This document shows positions 1 through 11,185 of a stretch of 64,000 nucleotides of DNA, piece by piece; position 1 is the stretch's first letter, and each line of letters begins with the position of its first letter. The notes beneath the pieces were generated by a model. It saw only the letters and a list, made by a program, of their open reading frames with translations. It did no database searches and had not been told where the DNA came from. Position numbers and translations under genes: made by a program. The stretch spans positions 1,121,116-1,185,115 of the forward strand of contig NC_135164.1 of NCBI RefSeq assembly GCF_050948215.1, in the 5' to 3' direction. Origin of the DNA: Halictus rubicundus (lineage: Eukaryota > Arthropoda > Insecta > Hymenoptera > Halictidae).

Positions 1-777
1 CTTCCTCGGAGAAGCTGCCGCCGTTAACGCTTGCAACCGTCCGTTCGTTACGTTACTTCTCGCGTTATTCCTATCGAGCCGTCGCATAGCCTATCGTGAA
101 GTTTTCGCCGAGCGTTCGCCGTCCGTCGGCACCGAAACCGCGCCGCGACAGTCATACCGTAATCGCGCCGACCACCTGCGTGCCGCGAATCTCTCGCTTC
201 GGCGAGGGGCAATTCTCGTGCCGATCTACCGCACCCCCGCGGCGTATTTTACCGATCGACCACAGCGCGTTGCGAACCCTCCACCTTATCGCAAACTTTG
301 TACGAAGAGCGCGGGCTCTCGGGTGCGGCCACGTGGCCGCGGCTTTGTAAAATCCGACGCCAATAAAATTGTAGAGCCCAGCCCGACTATCGATCTTTTC
401 ACCTGCGCGATCCGCCCTGCCGTGAAGGCTGTCCTCGCTCCCTTCCGTGTCCGAACCCCCGACCCTTTTCGCGCCTCTCGACCTTCTCGCGGTTCCCGAA
501 GGTTCACCTCCCGCACTCAGCTTCGGCTAAGGGCGGACTTCGTCCGCGTTTCGCGCGGCACCCTTCCGGTGCCTGGCGCCCGAGCAGCAGGCTCTTTTCG
601 ATTTCCGAGAACCCTCGGGAATCTGTTAGTACCGGGAGGACCGCGTATTCACGGCCGTACGCGGCCCGGCCTCTGAGCCCATAAATTCCCGGAGTGGACC
701 CCGCCCCCGCCTTCCTACGCGGCGAGTGGAGGTCCACGTTACAATATATACATCTTAAACCTACAAAAATAATAAGT
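1..777. other. GC-rich stretch without a recognised gene
   Basis: No reading frame here resembles a known protein. The stretch is GC-rich up to about 744 and then abruptly AT-rich. The run ending in cgttaca at about 744 looks like a 3' LTR end, so this may be the right part of a truncated LTR lying in the 3' flank of the adjacent Harbinger element. No second copy or target-site duplication was found to prove it. Confidence 0.3.
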
Positions 778-2518
778 TCAGTTCGCGTTCCTCGATGCGA
801 ATAAAAAATCCTTAAATTTATCCCGCACGCCGAAGGCCTCGCTGGTGGCATTAGTCCCGTAGTGGCTCAAGCTGCGCCAATTGCCACCACTCTCCATGTC
901 GAGGTCATCTCCTCGTCTCGTCCGGACTGGCGCTTCGTTGGATGCCTCGTATGCGCGGATATAATTGTGTAGGGCGCATGTTGCCGTTATAATGTGTGGG
1001 ATGAATGGTTCATTGTGCGTGCGTGCGTGCGGGCGACCGGATCATGTTGCGACGGTCCGGCGCCGGTATGTTTGAAAAACTCGAGTGACTGAGGAGGTGT
1101 GAATGAAAAGTGTTTAGGTCTAAGTGATAGGAGAGTTTGTGTATTTCTAAGAATGAAAGCGATGGATGCAAGAAACAGAGTGCAAGCGAGATGAATGCAA
1201 GGGGGTGAAAGACTATAAAGCGTGGATGTTCGGTAAGAGCGGAGAGATTAGAGTTGCGACTGCCTTGCGAGAAAGAGTGTTAATCGTGTCAGCGTTATAC
1301 ATCGTTATTTCTTCTAAATATATTAATATTCAGTAAAGTGTTTCGAAGAGATTAATCTCCCCATTTCCCAAGATTCCTACAAATGTAATCAGCATTTTCC
1401 GGTTTGGCGTGTATGCGCCGGTTGTAGATCCGAAATTTTTGTGTGAAATTTTTTCTACGACACGCCGGGCAACGGACAGCGCTGTGTTGAAATTTGTCAT
1501 TTCCGGATTTCCATCAGCTCGGCTGCCCGCGTACGGCCTCAGGAGGTTTCTCTTCAGTGGGAACGCCTCGTCACCCACTAGAACACATGGCGCGCTGACC
1601 GATGTGCCCGGCAAATCACTATCGGGCAACATCGGGTAAGTCCCGTTGATGATGTCTTGCCCAAGTTTTGATTGGGCAAAAATCCCACCTTCTTTCCATA
1701 TGCGCCAAACTCGATGGCGATGAAATTCAAGTTGGCATCAGCCAGAGCCATTAAAACGATGGAGAAGGTCTTCTTGTAATTGAAGTACAGTGACCCCGAG
1801 TTAGCTGGGGCCTGGATGACCACGTGCTTGCCATCGATGGCCCCCAAACAATTAGGGAATTTACACTGTTCCCAAAACTGCTGCCGGATTGCCTCCCACC
1901 TCTCCATGCTAGGCGTGAAAATTGTCTCCGGCAGCAGTGTCGTTGCAATAACCCGGCATGTCTCCGTTACAATTTCGTGAACGGTGGAATGCCCCATTCG
2001 GAAGCTGTAGCTTATCGTCTTATATGAATCTCCCGTTGTCAAGTATCTGAAACAGTGATAAAAGTTTGTCTGTTTAGTGCCTGTATAAATATCATATTAG
2101 CAAACACAATAAAAAAGTATTCATAAAACGCAATGGATTGTAAACCCACTTACCGTAAGCAAACAGCTAATCGTTCCCTCGGTGAGATTGGCTTCTTCAT
2201 ACGGGTCTCCTTTCGGACCAGCTGGGCCTGTACTTTCTCCAGCAACGTCTCGAAGCAATTCCGAGTCATGCGAAAGTAGCCGTAAAATTTTTCCTCGGTA
2301 TCGGTCAGCATTCGGCTCACCAATACAAACTCCCCTTCTGCGCTGCGATTGCGCCACAGAGGATGGACGCTGTAACGGCGCCTCCTTCTGGGTGCAACTG
2401 CCTGTTGCCGCTGTTGCTCCTGTTCCGCGAAATCCAACTGGCGGAGCCGGTAACTCGCAATTGATCGCAGAAGTACTGCAGCTGTCACTATGTCCGATGT
2501 TTCGCTAGAATGTTCCAT
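778..2518 (-). pseudogene. PIF/Harbinger transposase, broken, two exons
   Basis: DDE transposase of the PIF/Harbinger superfamily, which moves DNA elements by cut-and-paste in the nucleus. Exon 1 is complement 2154-2518, starting at the ATG of MEHSSETSD. It ends at a GTAAGT donor, and exon 2 begins at 2046 after a CAG acceptor. Exon 1 carries an Arg-rich stretch followed by YSVHPLW and EEKFYGYFRM. Exon 2 has GAIDGKHV (first catalytic Asp), FGAYGK, then GDEAFPL (third acidic site), FNxxLSxARRVVE, KFRIYNRRI, and the C-terminal CALHNYIR and VRDKF; the stop is at 778-780. There are at least two breaks: a one-base frameshift near 1690 and a small deletion with frame change just after VVEK near 1455. 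A solo LTR (995-1381) also splits the C-terminal part. A related exon 1 lies on the plus strand at 19789. The gene is clearly dead. Confidence 0.9.
995..1381. mobile_element. Solo LTR inside Harbinger transposase
   Basis: A 387-bp insertion that begins TGTGGGATG and ends TTCCTACA. It is flanked by direct repeats AATG at 991-994 and 1382-1385 (AATGT if 5 bp are counted). Removing it and one repeat restores the Harbinger reading frame across ADYI and ITATCALHNY, which fixes the ends to within a base or so. It has a TATA-like ctataaag near 1213. No internal retroelement region remains, so this is a product of LTR-LTR recombination. Confidence 0.8.
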
Positions 2519-2830
2519 GTTGGTAAAAGTAACGTGGTCACTGCGATGCTCAGGATGGGCCAAAAAAAAATGGTGCTGAAATCTTGTCCTGCAGCCCGTT
2601 ATATACATTTTTTGGAGACCCCTTCCCCGCAACGACATGGATGGGGGTGGAATTTTCTCGGCAAGAAAATTTTCAAGGGTGCACGGAGACTATTCTGACC
2701 GACTGCAGATTGCTGTCGGCATACGGACAGCAATAAAACATTTGGCCGCCAGATTTGCCGTTTTGCCTGCGAAAGACGCTGTGCGCTTTCAGCACAGGTA
2801 AAGCATCGGTTATTTTTTCGCCATTCCAAG
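2519..2830 (-). other. 5' flank of Harbinger element 1
   Basis: Upstream non-coding part of the Harbinger element. Read on the minus strand, it shares an ordered block (ccgatg, then caaaacggcaaatctggcgg, then caaatgttttattgct) with 19480-19565 upstream of the second Harbinger exon. The two are therefore copies of the same family promoter/5'UTR. I could not place a terminal inverted repeat. Confidence 0.6.
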
Positions 2831-2958
2831 GCGAATGGTTACGGCAGAATACGTTTCCGCGCGCCACTCACGGTCGAGGTTTGCCATTATGGCAAAGAAA
2901 CAGAATCTTCAGAATGTCCGCCTTGTTCGCCTGGGTTGTTTGACAAATTTACTACGAA

Positions 2959-3290
2959 ATGGACGTCATAAATCAAAAATCCTTCCGAATGTACCTACCA
3001 ATTTCGTAATTTTTAAGCCAGCCAAATGCAGCACATGCGGAACCTTGTACACCGTTAGCGTACTAAGATTTACAACCATATATGCTTGCGAACCAAATGT
3101 TGTACGTATACTTCTACTTTTCCACTCTTCCCACCACCTTTCGAACCTTGAGTTTTATAGTTCCTTATAGTTTGAACCATTACTTCTTAGCATTACAACT
3201 TACAATTACATGAACAATATTCTATTCTATACTTCGAAAATGGATTCTGTTCGGATGCTGTCGTGGCACCCGGCGAAGACATCCGAAACA
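2959..3290. repeat. Interspersed repeat, copy 1 of a direct pair
   Basis: This segment recurs in the same order and orientation at 3919-4360. Shared landmarks are atggacgtcataaatcaaaa, taatttttaagccagcc, the block around gtacaccgttagcgtactaa, and further right gaacaatattct and cggatgctgtcgtggcacc. The family is unrecognised and non-coding. Confidence 0.75.
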
Positions 3291-3364
3291 ATACTACCAA
3301 AAGTATCCGATATCGCGTGGGATGACGATGATAAATTGCATCGTTTTGTCTTACGACACGAAAA

Positions 3365-3830
3365 AATGTATATGGAAAACTTCTGAATTCTTGTCCATAA
3401 TGACCTACAGATGATTAGATGCAAGGTTCCCAGGCAGGAATGCGATGGCGTATCTATATCTTGTCCAATGAGACGAGACAGTAGACGTAAACATAGGCGC
3501 TCGAGTGCGACCGAGTTGAAGTTACCCTTACAAGGCAATTAGCAAAGGACGCACGCTGGGTGCTTCACTGCCTCGGTCTCGTTGGACAGAGCATAGGTAC
3601 GAATGCGCGGCCGATTGGATCAGAGTGCAAGGGACAGGCCTCGTTTCACACGTACTTTCGGCTACAGTCGAGATATTGGCTACAGCGGTCACATATACTA
3701 TGTAGCGTGTGACGTCGAAGCCAAGATACTGGGTCTGCGGGCGCGGCGGAGATGAGCATAGGCAGACCTAACGATAGACTCCCCAAAAATGGTGGCACTG
3801 AAAGAATGGCGACATTAAAATGCTTTTTTT
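3365..3830. repeat. Interspersed repeat family A, copy 1
   Basis: About 460 bp that recur at 17398-18130 in the same orientation. Landmarks are ggaaaacttctgaattcttg, the block around tatctatatcttgtccaatg, gcaaaggacgcacgctg, gcctcgtttcacacg and gtgacgtcgaagcc. The two copies differ at many positions, so both are old. No protein-coding potential was recognised. Confidence 0.75.
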
Positions 3831-3918
3831 TTTTGGTTGCGTCGTAAGACCTTACGTACGACGCGACAAGCACGCGACCAAGGCCAGGTATAAAAATCCC
3901 TATCGACGACCTACCGAC

Positions 3919-4360
3919 CATGGACGTCATAAATCAAAAATCCTTCCGATTGTACCCACCACTTTCGTAATTTTTAAGCCAGCCGAATGCAGCACATGCT
4001 GAACCTTGTACACCGTTAGCGTACTAAGATTTACAACCGTAGATGCTCGCGAACCAAATGTTATACGTATATTTCCACTTTTCCAATTTTCCACTATTTC
4101 CACCAGCTGTCGAACACACCTTGCAACCAATGAATTCTAATCATTTTAAACTTGTTCTCCGGAGTTTTTACTTATAATCACTTATAAGATATAAGATATA
4201 ATTTAACTATACTACAATTGATTTGTGAATCTGATTTTCATCGTTCCATCGTTAAATTAGATTATAGTTTGAACCATTACTTCTAAACATTACAACTCAG
4301 ATGAACAATATTCTTTTATCTACTTCGGACATGGATTGTGTGCGGATGCTGTCGTGGCAC
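3919..4360. repeat. Interspersed repeat, copy 2 of a direct pair
   Basis: Second copy of the 2959-3290 repeat. It carries an extra AT-rich stretch near 4140-4260. The two copies bracket repeat family A (3365-3830), as though that element had been inserted in a duplicated or tandem host repeat. Confidence 0.7.
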
Positions 4361-4435
4361 CGGCGGCCGATGCCACGCGGCCTGTGCCAGGTGGCGGCCG
4401 CCGGTGCCAGGCGACCTGTGCCAGGCGGCCGAAAA
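4361..4435. repeat. Short GC-rich minisatellite
   Basis: Four imperfect iterations of a motif close to cggcctgtgccagg with spacing of about 15-18 bp. It has no recognisable coding role. Confidence 0.5.
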
Positions 4436-5333
4436 CGGATGCCCAACGGCTTGCCCAGCTCTCAGCGGATGCATAGGCATCCCCAGGGTGTAGAGGGGAG
4501 TAAACTGTTCGGGAGTTAGGTAGCGAACCCCCGCTGTGTGCGAGTCTTAGCTTTTGTTGCGAGCATCTCGAGTGCCTTCTCAGGTTGCTTTTTATGGTTC
4601 CGGTGCGTATGGATTAGAAAATCGTGGTAGTATCCATACTAACGTTCGCCTCCGGCAAGTACGAATAGACCCTTAAGCGGTTTTTAGCCATATTGGCATC
4701 GTCACTGCCGCTCTCCCCGGTAACCGAGGACAACCAAAATTTGTATGTGAGCTAGATATAATATCAACTAACTCTCATGTAAAAAGCAATTTTCTACCTA
4801 GCCTGGAACTTAAGATATAAATACGCCAAAAACGCATAATTCTTGGAATATATATAGGAGGAGGAGGATCATGTTAATTCTAACCCACTTCCAGACAATC
4901 TAGAAACTTGAAAATTTGGAATCAACTGCCTTTTATATCGAAACCAACAGGAAAAATCGAAAAACCCGAAAAATATTTTTTTTTTATTCAAAAGACTACA
5001 TACGTCATGTGGTTGGGCATACCCTATATTCTTCGGGTTGAGCCTTTCGAAAATTTCGTTAATTTATTTAAGACTAGCTCGGCCAACCATCCCCACCACT
5101 TCCGTTACGCATTTTCGTGCGCGAATTCCTTGACGCGAATTAGGCTTACACCCTGCCAAAAGAAGTTTCACTTCAAAAATTCCTTAGAACACTTAAGTTA
5201 TTAAGTGATTCAGCGAGAATTCTAACTTTGCCATTCGAAGAGGCAGCAAGTACATACTCGACATTTCATTTCAAGTGATACATATATGTCTTACAAAAAT
5301 AACATGATATCCAAACCAAAACACTTCGTGTAA
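4436..5333. other. Unassigned stretch
   Basis: No gene recognised. A 98-codon open frame on the plus strand at 4908-5204 (beginning MKIWNQLPF) has no family I can name and may be chance or a decayed element. The rest is AT-rich and unassigned. Confidence 0.4.
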
Positions 5334-6125
5334 AGTTCCCCGGCCCATCCACTTCAGTGATATGAAGGATGGATCTAGTTCCTCTCGCCTATTAAAATTG
5401 TGATATGATGAATGGATCAAGTTCCTCTTGCCCATAAGGGCTGTGATATCGGGAAGGACCAATTCCCAGAGGTCAATGATTGTTGCACTTACCTAATTCA
5501 AACTTTACAACCTAGGGAACTTGGCGTCGGCGTTAGCACTGGTATTTTGACTTAAATGAGAAAAATTTATATCCGGATAGATAGTATTACTAAAATAACA
5601 AATAATTCGCAAACAAATAAATGCATTAGCACTTTTAAAATGAATGAAATGAATAACGCATAAAATAGTAAAGATAAAAATATACAGAATTCTAAAAATA
5701 GTTTGAAATTAAATAAACAAATTTGTAATGAGAAAACAGACTGTTCACCTACTTCTAGTAAATTAAACAATTTAATTAAGTCATTAAACGAGCGAAGTCA
5801 GAAATTATTATAATTTTAACAATTCGTTACATCAACGCGCGCGGCAGCGCGCGAACCAAGTTCCCCCGATATAAATTTTTCTCATGCAAGTCAAAATACC
5901 AGTGCCAACGCCGACGCCAAGTTCCCTAGGTTGTAAAGTTTGAATTAGGTAAGTGCAACAATCATTGGCCTCTGGGAATTGGTCCTTCCCGATATCACAG
6001 CCCTTATAGGTAAGAGGAACTTGATCCATCCATCATATCACAATTTTGATAGGCGAGAGGAACTTGGTCCATCCTTCATATCACTGAAGTGGATGGGCCG
6101 GGGAACTTGGTCAACCTTTACACGG
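5334..6125. repeat. Foldback element with inverted arms of about 245 bp
   Basis: The left arm 5334-5575 is the reverse complement of the right arm 5868-6125, with about 290 bp of AT-rich spacer. Landmarks in the left arm are gttccccggcccatccactt, cttcatatcactgaagt read backwards, and aacctagggaacttggcgtc; each is found inverted in the right arm. The right arm has an 8-bp extra piece (ggtcaacc), and a few substitutions separate the arms. A transcript would fold into a long hairpin. No transposase is present, so it is non-autonomous and of unknown superfamily. Confidence 0.85.
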
Positions 6126-6129
6126 AGTT

Positions 6130-6960
6130 TTTTGTAATATAACTTTCAGATAAAGATACTCTGTATCTTTGGTTTTTATTCGAAGTCGGATGATGCGCGA
6201 GAAGTTATCTTTATCTGTTTGGGCTCAACCGTCAGCCGAGCCCGACAACGAAACGGGAGCAACGACCGCGTGACCGTAAGGACCGCCACGGTCCCCAAAC
6301 AAGCGAGCGCGCCCGCCAACGGTTGCCCGCACCGGGCGAATTCGAACGGAGGTCGCGCCTCGCGAAGACGGTTGCCGCCGAACCGTTCGGCAACGCTACC
6401 CCGCGACACCCTTCCCCCGTCGGGAAGGCCCGGGTGATATACACCCCGCGCACCGACGCGCGGGTTGAATTAGAGCTGTAACCCTCTTGTGAACAGAAGC
6501 GCACCATAACGCACCATAACGATATTACGCTATCAACGACTTGCGAGTCCGCGAAACGATTCTCGTCGCGCCCGAAGGCACCCCAGTGCCTCGATTCATT
6601 CGCGCCTCCACGAATTGTACACATATATTGTCAATAGTTGTAAATACATTCATTGTTCGTTGTGTGTCGTGTAATAGACAGTTTGTTCTTCGTGCACGTC
6701 CGACCGTTACACCGGCAAATCCCGTCCCGAACGACGGAACACTATCTTTATTCGTCGAGCGTCTGATTTGGAGAGTTTTATTCGACCTGCCTCTCGGATG
6801 ATTTTCTGGTTATCTTCGGGATTTATTCGGGAGTCGAATACAGCGCCACGATTTATCTTACTGATTTATTTGTAGTTACTCGGTGACGCCGAGCACCGAC
6901 GAGATATTTAGAAAGATAGGATAGATTTTGGTTGGAGTAAGAAACAGAAGGCCAACGACG
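6130..6960. repeat. TTATTCG-rich repeat, copy 1, split by a solo LTR
   Basis: This matches 46435-46700 in order and orientation: gatactctgtatctttt, ttattcgaagtcggatga, cgcgagaagttatct, ctttattcgtcgagcgtctg, cctctcggatgattttctgg and tactcggtgacgccgag. The copy at 46435 is uninterrupted; this one has an LTR inserted after gttatctttatc. Related TTCGAATAA motifs fill 60155-61080. Non-coding. Confidence 0.8.
6216..6741. mobile_element. Solo LTR, family B copy 1
   Basis: A 526-bp unit that begins TGTTTGGGCTCAAC and ends CGAACGACGGAACA. A close copy lies at 18523-19045. TATC occurs on both sides (6212-6215 and 6743-6746), and the empty site is visible at 46490-46510. The interior is GC-rich with a (C/G)GCGCACCGACGCGCGGG block and a polyadenylation-like region late in the unit. 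No internal retroelement sequence remains. Confidence 0.85.
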
Positions 6961-7273
6961 GTATCTCGTCGGTGCAGAAGGCCACTAAGGAAATTCTCGT
7001 CGGTGAGAAGGTGAATCATCACGGAACCATATCGATTATGAAATGTTACATTCTCCGACGAACGTATTCGAATTAAACAGATATTTTTTTCTTTAGTGTT
7101 GCTTTTTAAGATTTAAAATATTCAAAGTAAAACTAACATCAAGGACAAAAAATTCGTAGAAATATTTTTCGTAAGAAAGTGTTAAAGCATAATTTTACTA
7201 AAATCAATTTCTACTTCAAATTTCATATGAGATACCTTAATTTGTAATTTAAAAATATTTCATGAACAAGCAT
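6961..7273. other. Unassigned AT-rich stretch
   Basis: No gene or repeat recognised. It is probably the flank of the degraded BEL/Pao element that follows. Confidence 0.4.
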
Positions 7274-7649
7274 TGTTTAAAGACTCTCCGGTTCGAGGCG
7301 ACAATGACTCGAATGCCGTCAGTCTTTTTAAGGAAGAACGGAGTTGAAGGATCGAAGAGACGTACAGGGATCAAAACTGAAGCATCTTTCCGAATTTCGG
7401 TTAATCATCAACTGATCGATTGACGTCTAATCCATGCGCACGCCGCTCCTCCGTCCCCGTGTTCCCCGCGAGCCCCAAGCTGCTCGATCCACCCAAGGAT
7501 CTCGCGGAGTCGGCGGGGCGCGGTGTAGCAGCCGGCGCGCAGGCGCCGTCGATCAGTTCATCGTCTTTAATGTGCACAAAGTATCTTAAACGGATGGCAC
7601 GAGCTGCCCTGGTCCTAATTACAGAATTCGCTATTAGATTTATCGAACA
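7274..7649 (-). mobile_element. Probable 3' LTR of old BEL/Pao element
   Basis: Read on the minus strand, a purine-rich tract (aaggcgggcagc) is followed by TGTTCGATAAATC. The young BEL/Pao element has the same arrangement: gaggcgggcggga then TGTTCGAAAAC at its 3' LTR. The putative end AGTCTTTAAACA is a guess from the TG...CA rule, as no second LTR is available for comparison. Confidence 0.5.
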
Positions 7650-7695
7650 TGCTGCCCGCCTTGACGTGACGGCGGGAACGTCAAAATGTGCGCCT

Positions 7696-8000
7696 TCACG
7701 TCGTGTTCGTTGCGGTCTCTTGGGCTGGGAGCGTGACCAGTTTGGCAATTGCTCGACGGAAAGTGCGGGTGTCGGATCGCAGGTCCACGACGCGTACCAA
7801 GCCGTCCTTTCCAGGGTGTATGGCTTCGATTCGAGCCATCGGCCAGCGGGTCGGAGGTGTCAGGTCGTCCTTGAGGACGACGATTGCGCCGGGTCGCAGA
7901 TTCCTTTGGCGATCCGACCACTTCGTTCGCTGTTGGAGTTGGTGTAGGTACTCACGACTCCACCTGCGCCAAAAATGATGGGTCATATTAGATATTAATC
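7696..8000 (-). pseudogene. BEL/Pao pol C-terminus (part 2 of a split gene)
   Basis: This encodes the conserved C-terminal tail after integrase in BEL/Pao polyproteins. Visible motifs are HFWRRWSREYLHQLQQR, then PGAIVVLKDD, WPMARIEAIHPGKDG and VRVVDLR, ending at a stop near 7696. It is the direct continuation of the pol segment at 14544-16036. The break falls between PLTTRW and RLISNM, where the Jockey LINE (8021-14543) was inserted. Confidence 0.85.
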
Positions 8001-8020
8001 GCCACCGCGTTGTAAGGGGC
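8001..8020. repeat. Target-site duplication, left copy
   Basis: A 20-bp sequence beginning gccaccgcg and ending taaggggc. It is repeated exactly at 14544-14563 and flanks the LINE between them. Confidence 0.95.
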
Positions 8021-8460
8021 TTTTTTTTTTTTTTTGTTAGTAAAAGGAGTGTTAGGACAAAGAAGGAAGGCTCGCCGGGTGAGACACTTCTAGGCCTATT
8101 TGAGCCGCACCTGGAGGCCTTTGCCTCCTTATCGGCTAATAGAGTGAAATTGGTATTACCAATGAATGTGGGTGAGCCGAAGCTACCTGATTAAAACTCA
8201 GGAAATTTTCAAAAACCTGAGTAAGTTTGCAAGGAAGGATGTACGAACATCCGTGGCGAGGGCCATGGAGTATAACCCCGAAGGGCAGTACTAGGAATTT
8301 TATCCCTTGGTTCTGGAGGGTTTGTATAGCAAACCCAGGGAAGTCGGGAATGCATCTATCTGTTTATAAGATGATGTATTGACCTTTAGAGAGGCACCCA
8401 TAAGGGAAGAAGGGAGCATAATATACATGGAAATGTTAAGCTAAGATAGTTTGGATGAGA

Positions 8461-11166
8461 TTAGAATGCAAGAGGAAATGTGACTTTAATTTTGTACGGT
8501 ATCTTGTCTACAGTGTAACTGCCCGTTAGTTTGACTAACGGGTTTTCATGCTCGGAGACATTATAGTTAGCTATCATTTTGTTTATGAAATTATTAATTA
8601 ACGGTATGGATGTTAGTTGATGTAATAATTTTGTAGGAAATCGTTTGTCTTTGTTAAGGATAGTTTTCAGGATTTTAGACTGAGTCCGCTGTAGACAGAT
8701 CCGAATAGAAATAGGAGTTGCATAATACCAGATGAGGAGAGCCCCGTATGTGAGCACGGGTCTAAGGCACATAAGATAGGTGGTTAAGCGAAGCTTGAGT
8801 GGTAGATGCGAAGAAGGCGCGATAAATGATTTTAATGTGGCAAAAGCACGTATGGTTTTACTTGTGCGATCCTTCAAAGCTGGTGACCATAACAGTTTGT
8901 CATGCAGGATAATACCCAAGTATCTCACCTGGCTCGCCCATCTCACAGGTTCGCCATTTATCATGAATTGATATTGCTCTTTAAAAGCGTCCGTACGAGA
9001 TCTCAAAGCTTTTGAGAAAAGAATGGCTTCAGACTTAGAAGGATTTGGTACTAGTTTCCAGTCGCTGAAATATTGAATTACACAATCAAGGTATCTTTGC
9101 ATTCTACGAAAGTGGGTCAGTCGACACTTTCTCGTAGAAGTAGAATATATTGCTGTGTCGTCAGCATACAACGCTTTTTCACACCGGGGCATGGAGGGGA
9201 TGTCGTTGATGTACAAAATGAACAGTAGTGGTCCCAGTATGGAGCCTTGAGGTACTCCAGTTTGACAATTGTAAATAACGGATTTGTGAGAGTTTAAACA
9301 TACGTAGCACGTACGTTCAAGCAAGTATGAATTTAGTAACCTTAATATGGAGTGAGGTAGAGCCATATCATGGAGTTTGTAAAGAATGGCTCTATGCCAT
9401 ACAGTGTCGAATGCCTTGGAAAGATCTAATAGGACCACGGCAACTTCTCGTTTTACATTGAGCGCATGAGCCACGTATTGAGATATACGACCTACTTGGT
9501 GTAGGGTAGAATGTTTCTCACGAAAACCAAACTGTTGACCAATGATGATATTGTTCGTTTTGACGTGATCCAGTATGAGATTGAATATTATTCTCTCTAA
9601 TAGTTTACCCGGGATGGGTAATAAGCTAATCGGCCGATAGCCAGAAGGATCAGAAGAAGGTTTTCCCGGTTTGTGGACCGGGATCACTTTTGCAAGTCTC
9701 CATGCCCTGGGGAAGTAGTGATATTTAAGTGAGGCCTTGAATATGTAATGGAATTGGCAAAATATTTTATGCGAGGCATTTGCCAACATCGGAACGGTAA
9801 TTTTGTCAGGGCCAGGGGCCTTTTTGGCCTTCATTTTTCGGACAAGGTCATATATGTCTTTGGGTGAGGGCACCTTGACGGGGACACCGTCACTCACCAC
9901 ACCCCAGTCAAACTGGTTGTACAAATTGTTGACGGACTGTTCATTTCTTGAGGCAATCAGGGCCGCATCCTTATGGACTTTGGCAAAGGTATTGGCTAAA
10001 GCATCAGATTTGTCATGGTCAGAGTGCAAAGTTCTGCCTTCAACGTTGAGGACTGGTATAGATAACTGGCGTTTTTTAGCTAACGTTTGGTACGTGCTCC
10101 AAAACGTATGATCAGGTTTTGTAAAGCTCTGTAGCATTTTAGCCCAGGCTAGTTCCCGGATTTTATAAATTCGGGTTCATATTTCTTTGTTTTTTTCCTT
10201 CATTTGCTGAAGGAAATAAGAGTCGTACGAGATCTGATATAGTCGCCTTAGTCTCCGCCTAGTCCTCAACAAGGCAGTTAGACGTTCATCATTTGCTATA
10301 GACTTTCTTTTGATTGCAACAGGAGAATTTTCCATGTTCGTGTCCCTGGACGTAGAGTCCCATTTGGAACCAATCAGAAATGATGTGAGTGAATCAATGC
10401 ATAAATCAATTTCGGCTGGGGTTTGTAAGTGAGTAACGATGCCCCAGCTCAGGGTGACCTCTTTATACTTTTCCCAGTCGACAGATTGATGAAATAATGA
10501 ACCCTGTGAGGGGTCCGTAGGAGCAATTCTTTTAATGGAAACTGGCCTATGTACCGTCCCGAATATGTCAAGGGTCACGCATTTAAATGACGCTGTAGAG
10601 TTAGTGATGAAAAAGTCAATGATAGTGGGTGGCACCCGCGGAGCGTAATGAGTGGGCGAGCCAGGTGCGACTATTGTAAAGTTGGATTTAAGCATGAAGT
10701 TATATAGTGATATACCAGCCTGATTTGCTCGGGCATTTTTCCAGTACCTGTGCTTGGCGTTCCAGTCACCGCCAATTATGTACGGTGACCCGTAATTAGT
10801 TATATGCCTCAGATCCGTCTCAGTGAGGGGCTGATGAGGTTTAGCATAGATGACTCCAACAAAAAGGACTGGATGGTCAAGTCTTACGGCCAGGAATTCC
10901 AAGTCAGTACGAGTACGGACTACTGAAAATTTAATGTGGTTATTAATTATCATGGCTACGCCTCCCCACCCCTCGCCACGGTCCTTTCGAATGACCGTGT
11001 AACCAGGTATGGAGAAGGAGGTGTTGGGTTTTAGCCAAGTCTCGGTCACCAGGAGGAGATCACACTCCAGGTGATCGAGTTTAGCAATGATTTCATGACG
11101 CTTAGGTAGTATGGACTGAGCGTTCCAAGTTACTATGTGTGGAAAATTAGCCATTTTTGACAGCAA
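8461..11166 (-). pseudogene. LINE ORF2: endonuclease-reverse transcriptase, one in-frame stop
   Basis: About 902 codons in one frame. The N-terminal AP-type endonuclease (complement 10177-11166) shows VTWNAQSI, LLVTETWL, GGDWNAKH and a C-terminal DFF...T region. It makes the nick that primes reverse transcription. The reverse transcriptase (complement 8461-10137) shows RPISLLPIPGKLLERI, LLDLSKAFDTVWH, GVPQGSILGPLLF and the catalytic YADD, as in the Jockey clade. A single TGA at complement 10177-10179 interrupts the frame between the domains; a CGA-to-TGA change would explain it. The C-terminus runs to VTFPLAF. Otherwise the frame is open. Confidence 0.9.
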
Positions 11167-11185
11167 AGAAAGGAAATAGAATTGT

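Noticed and set aside
573..590. tggcgcccgagcag, like a tRNA-Lys primer-binding site
   Set aside because: It matches only the first 13 or so bases with a mismatch, has no LTR end directly before it and no gag after it.
218..851. GC-rich open frames on both strands
   Set aside because: No domain, no consistent start, and both strands open, as expected from high GC.
7401..7947. Frames on both strands beside the BEL/Pao tail
   Set aside because: They fall in the LTR and 3' flank or opposite the true C-terminal frame.
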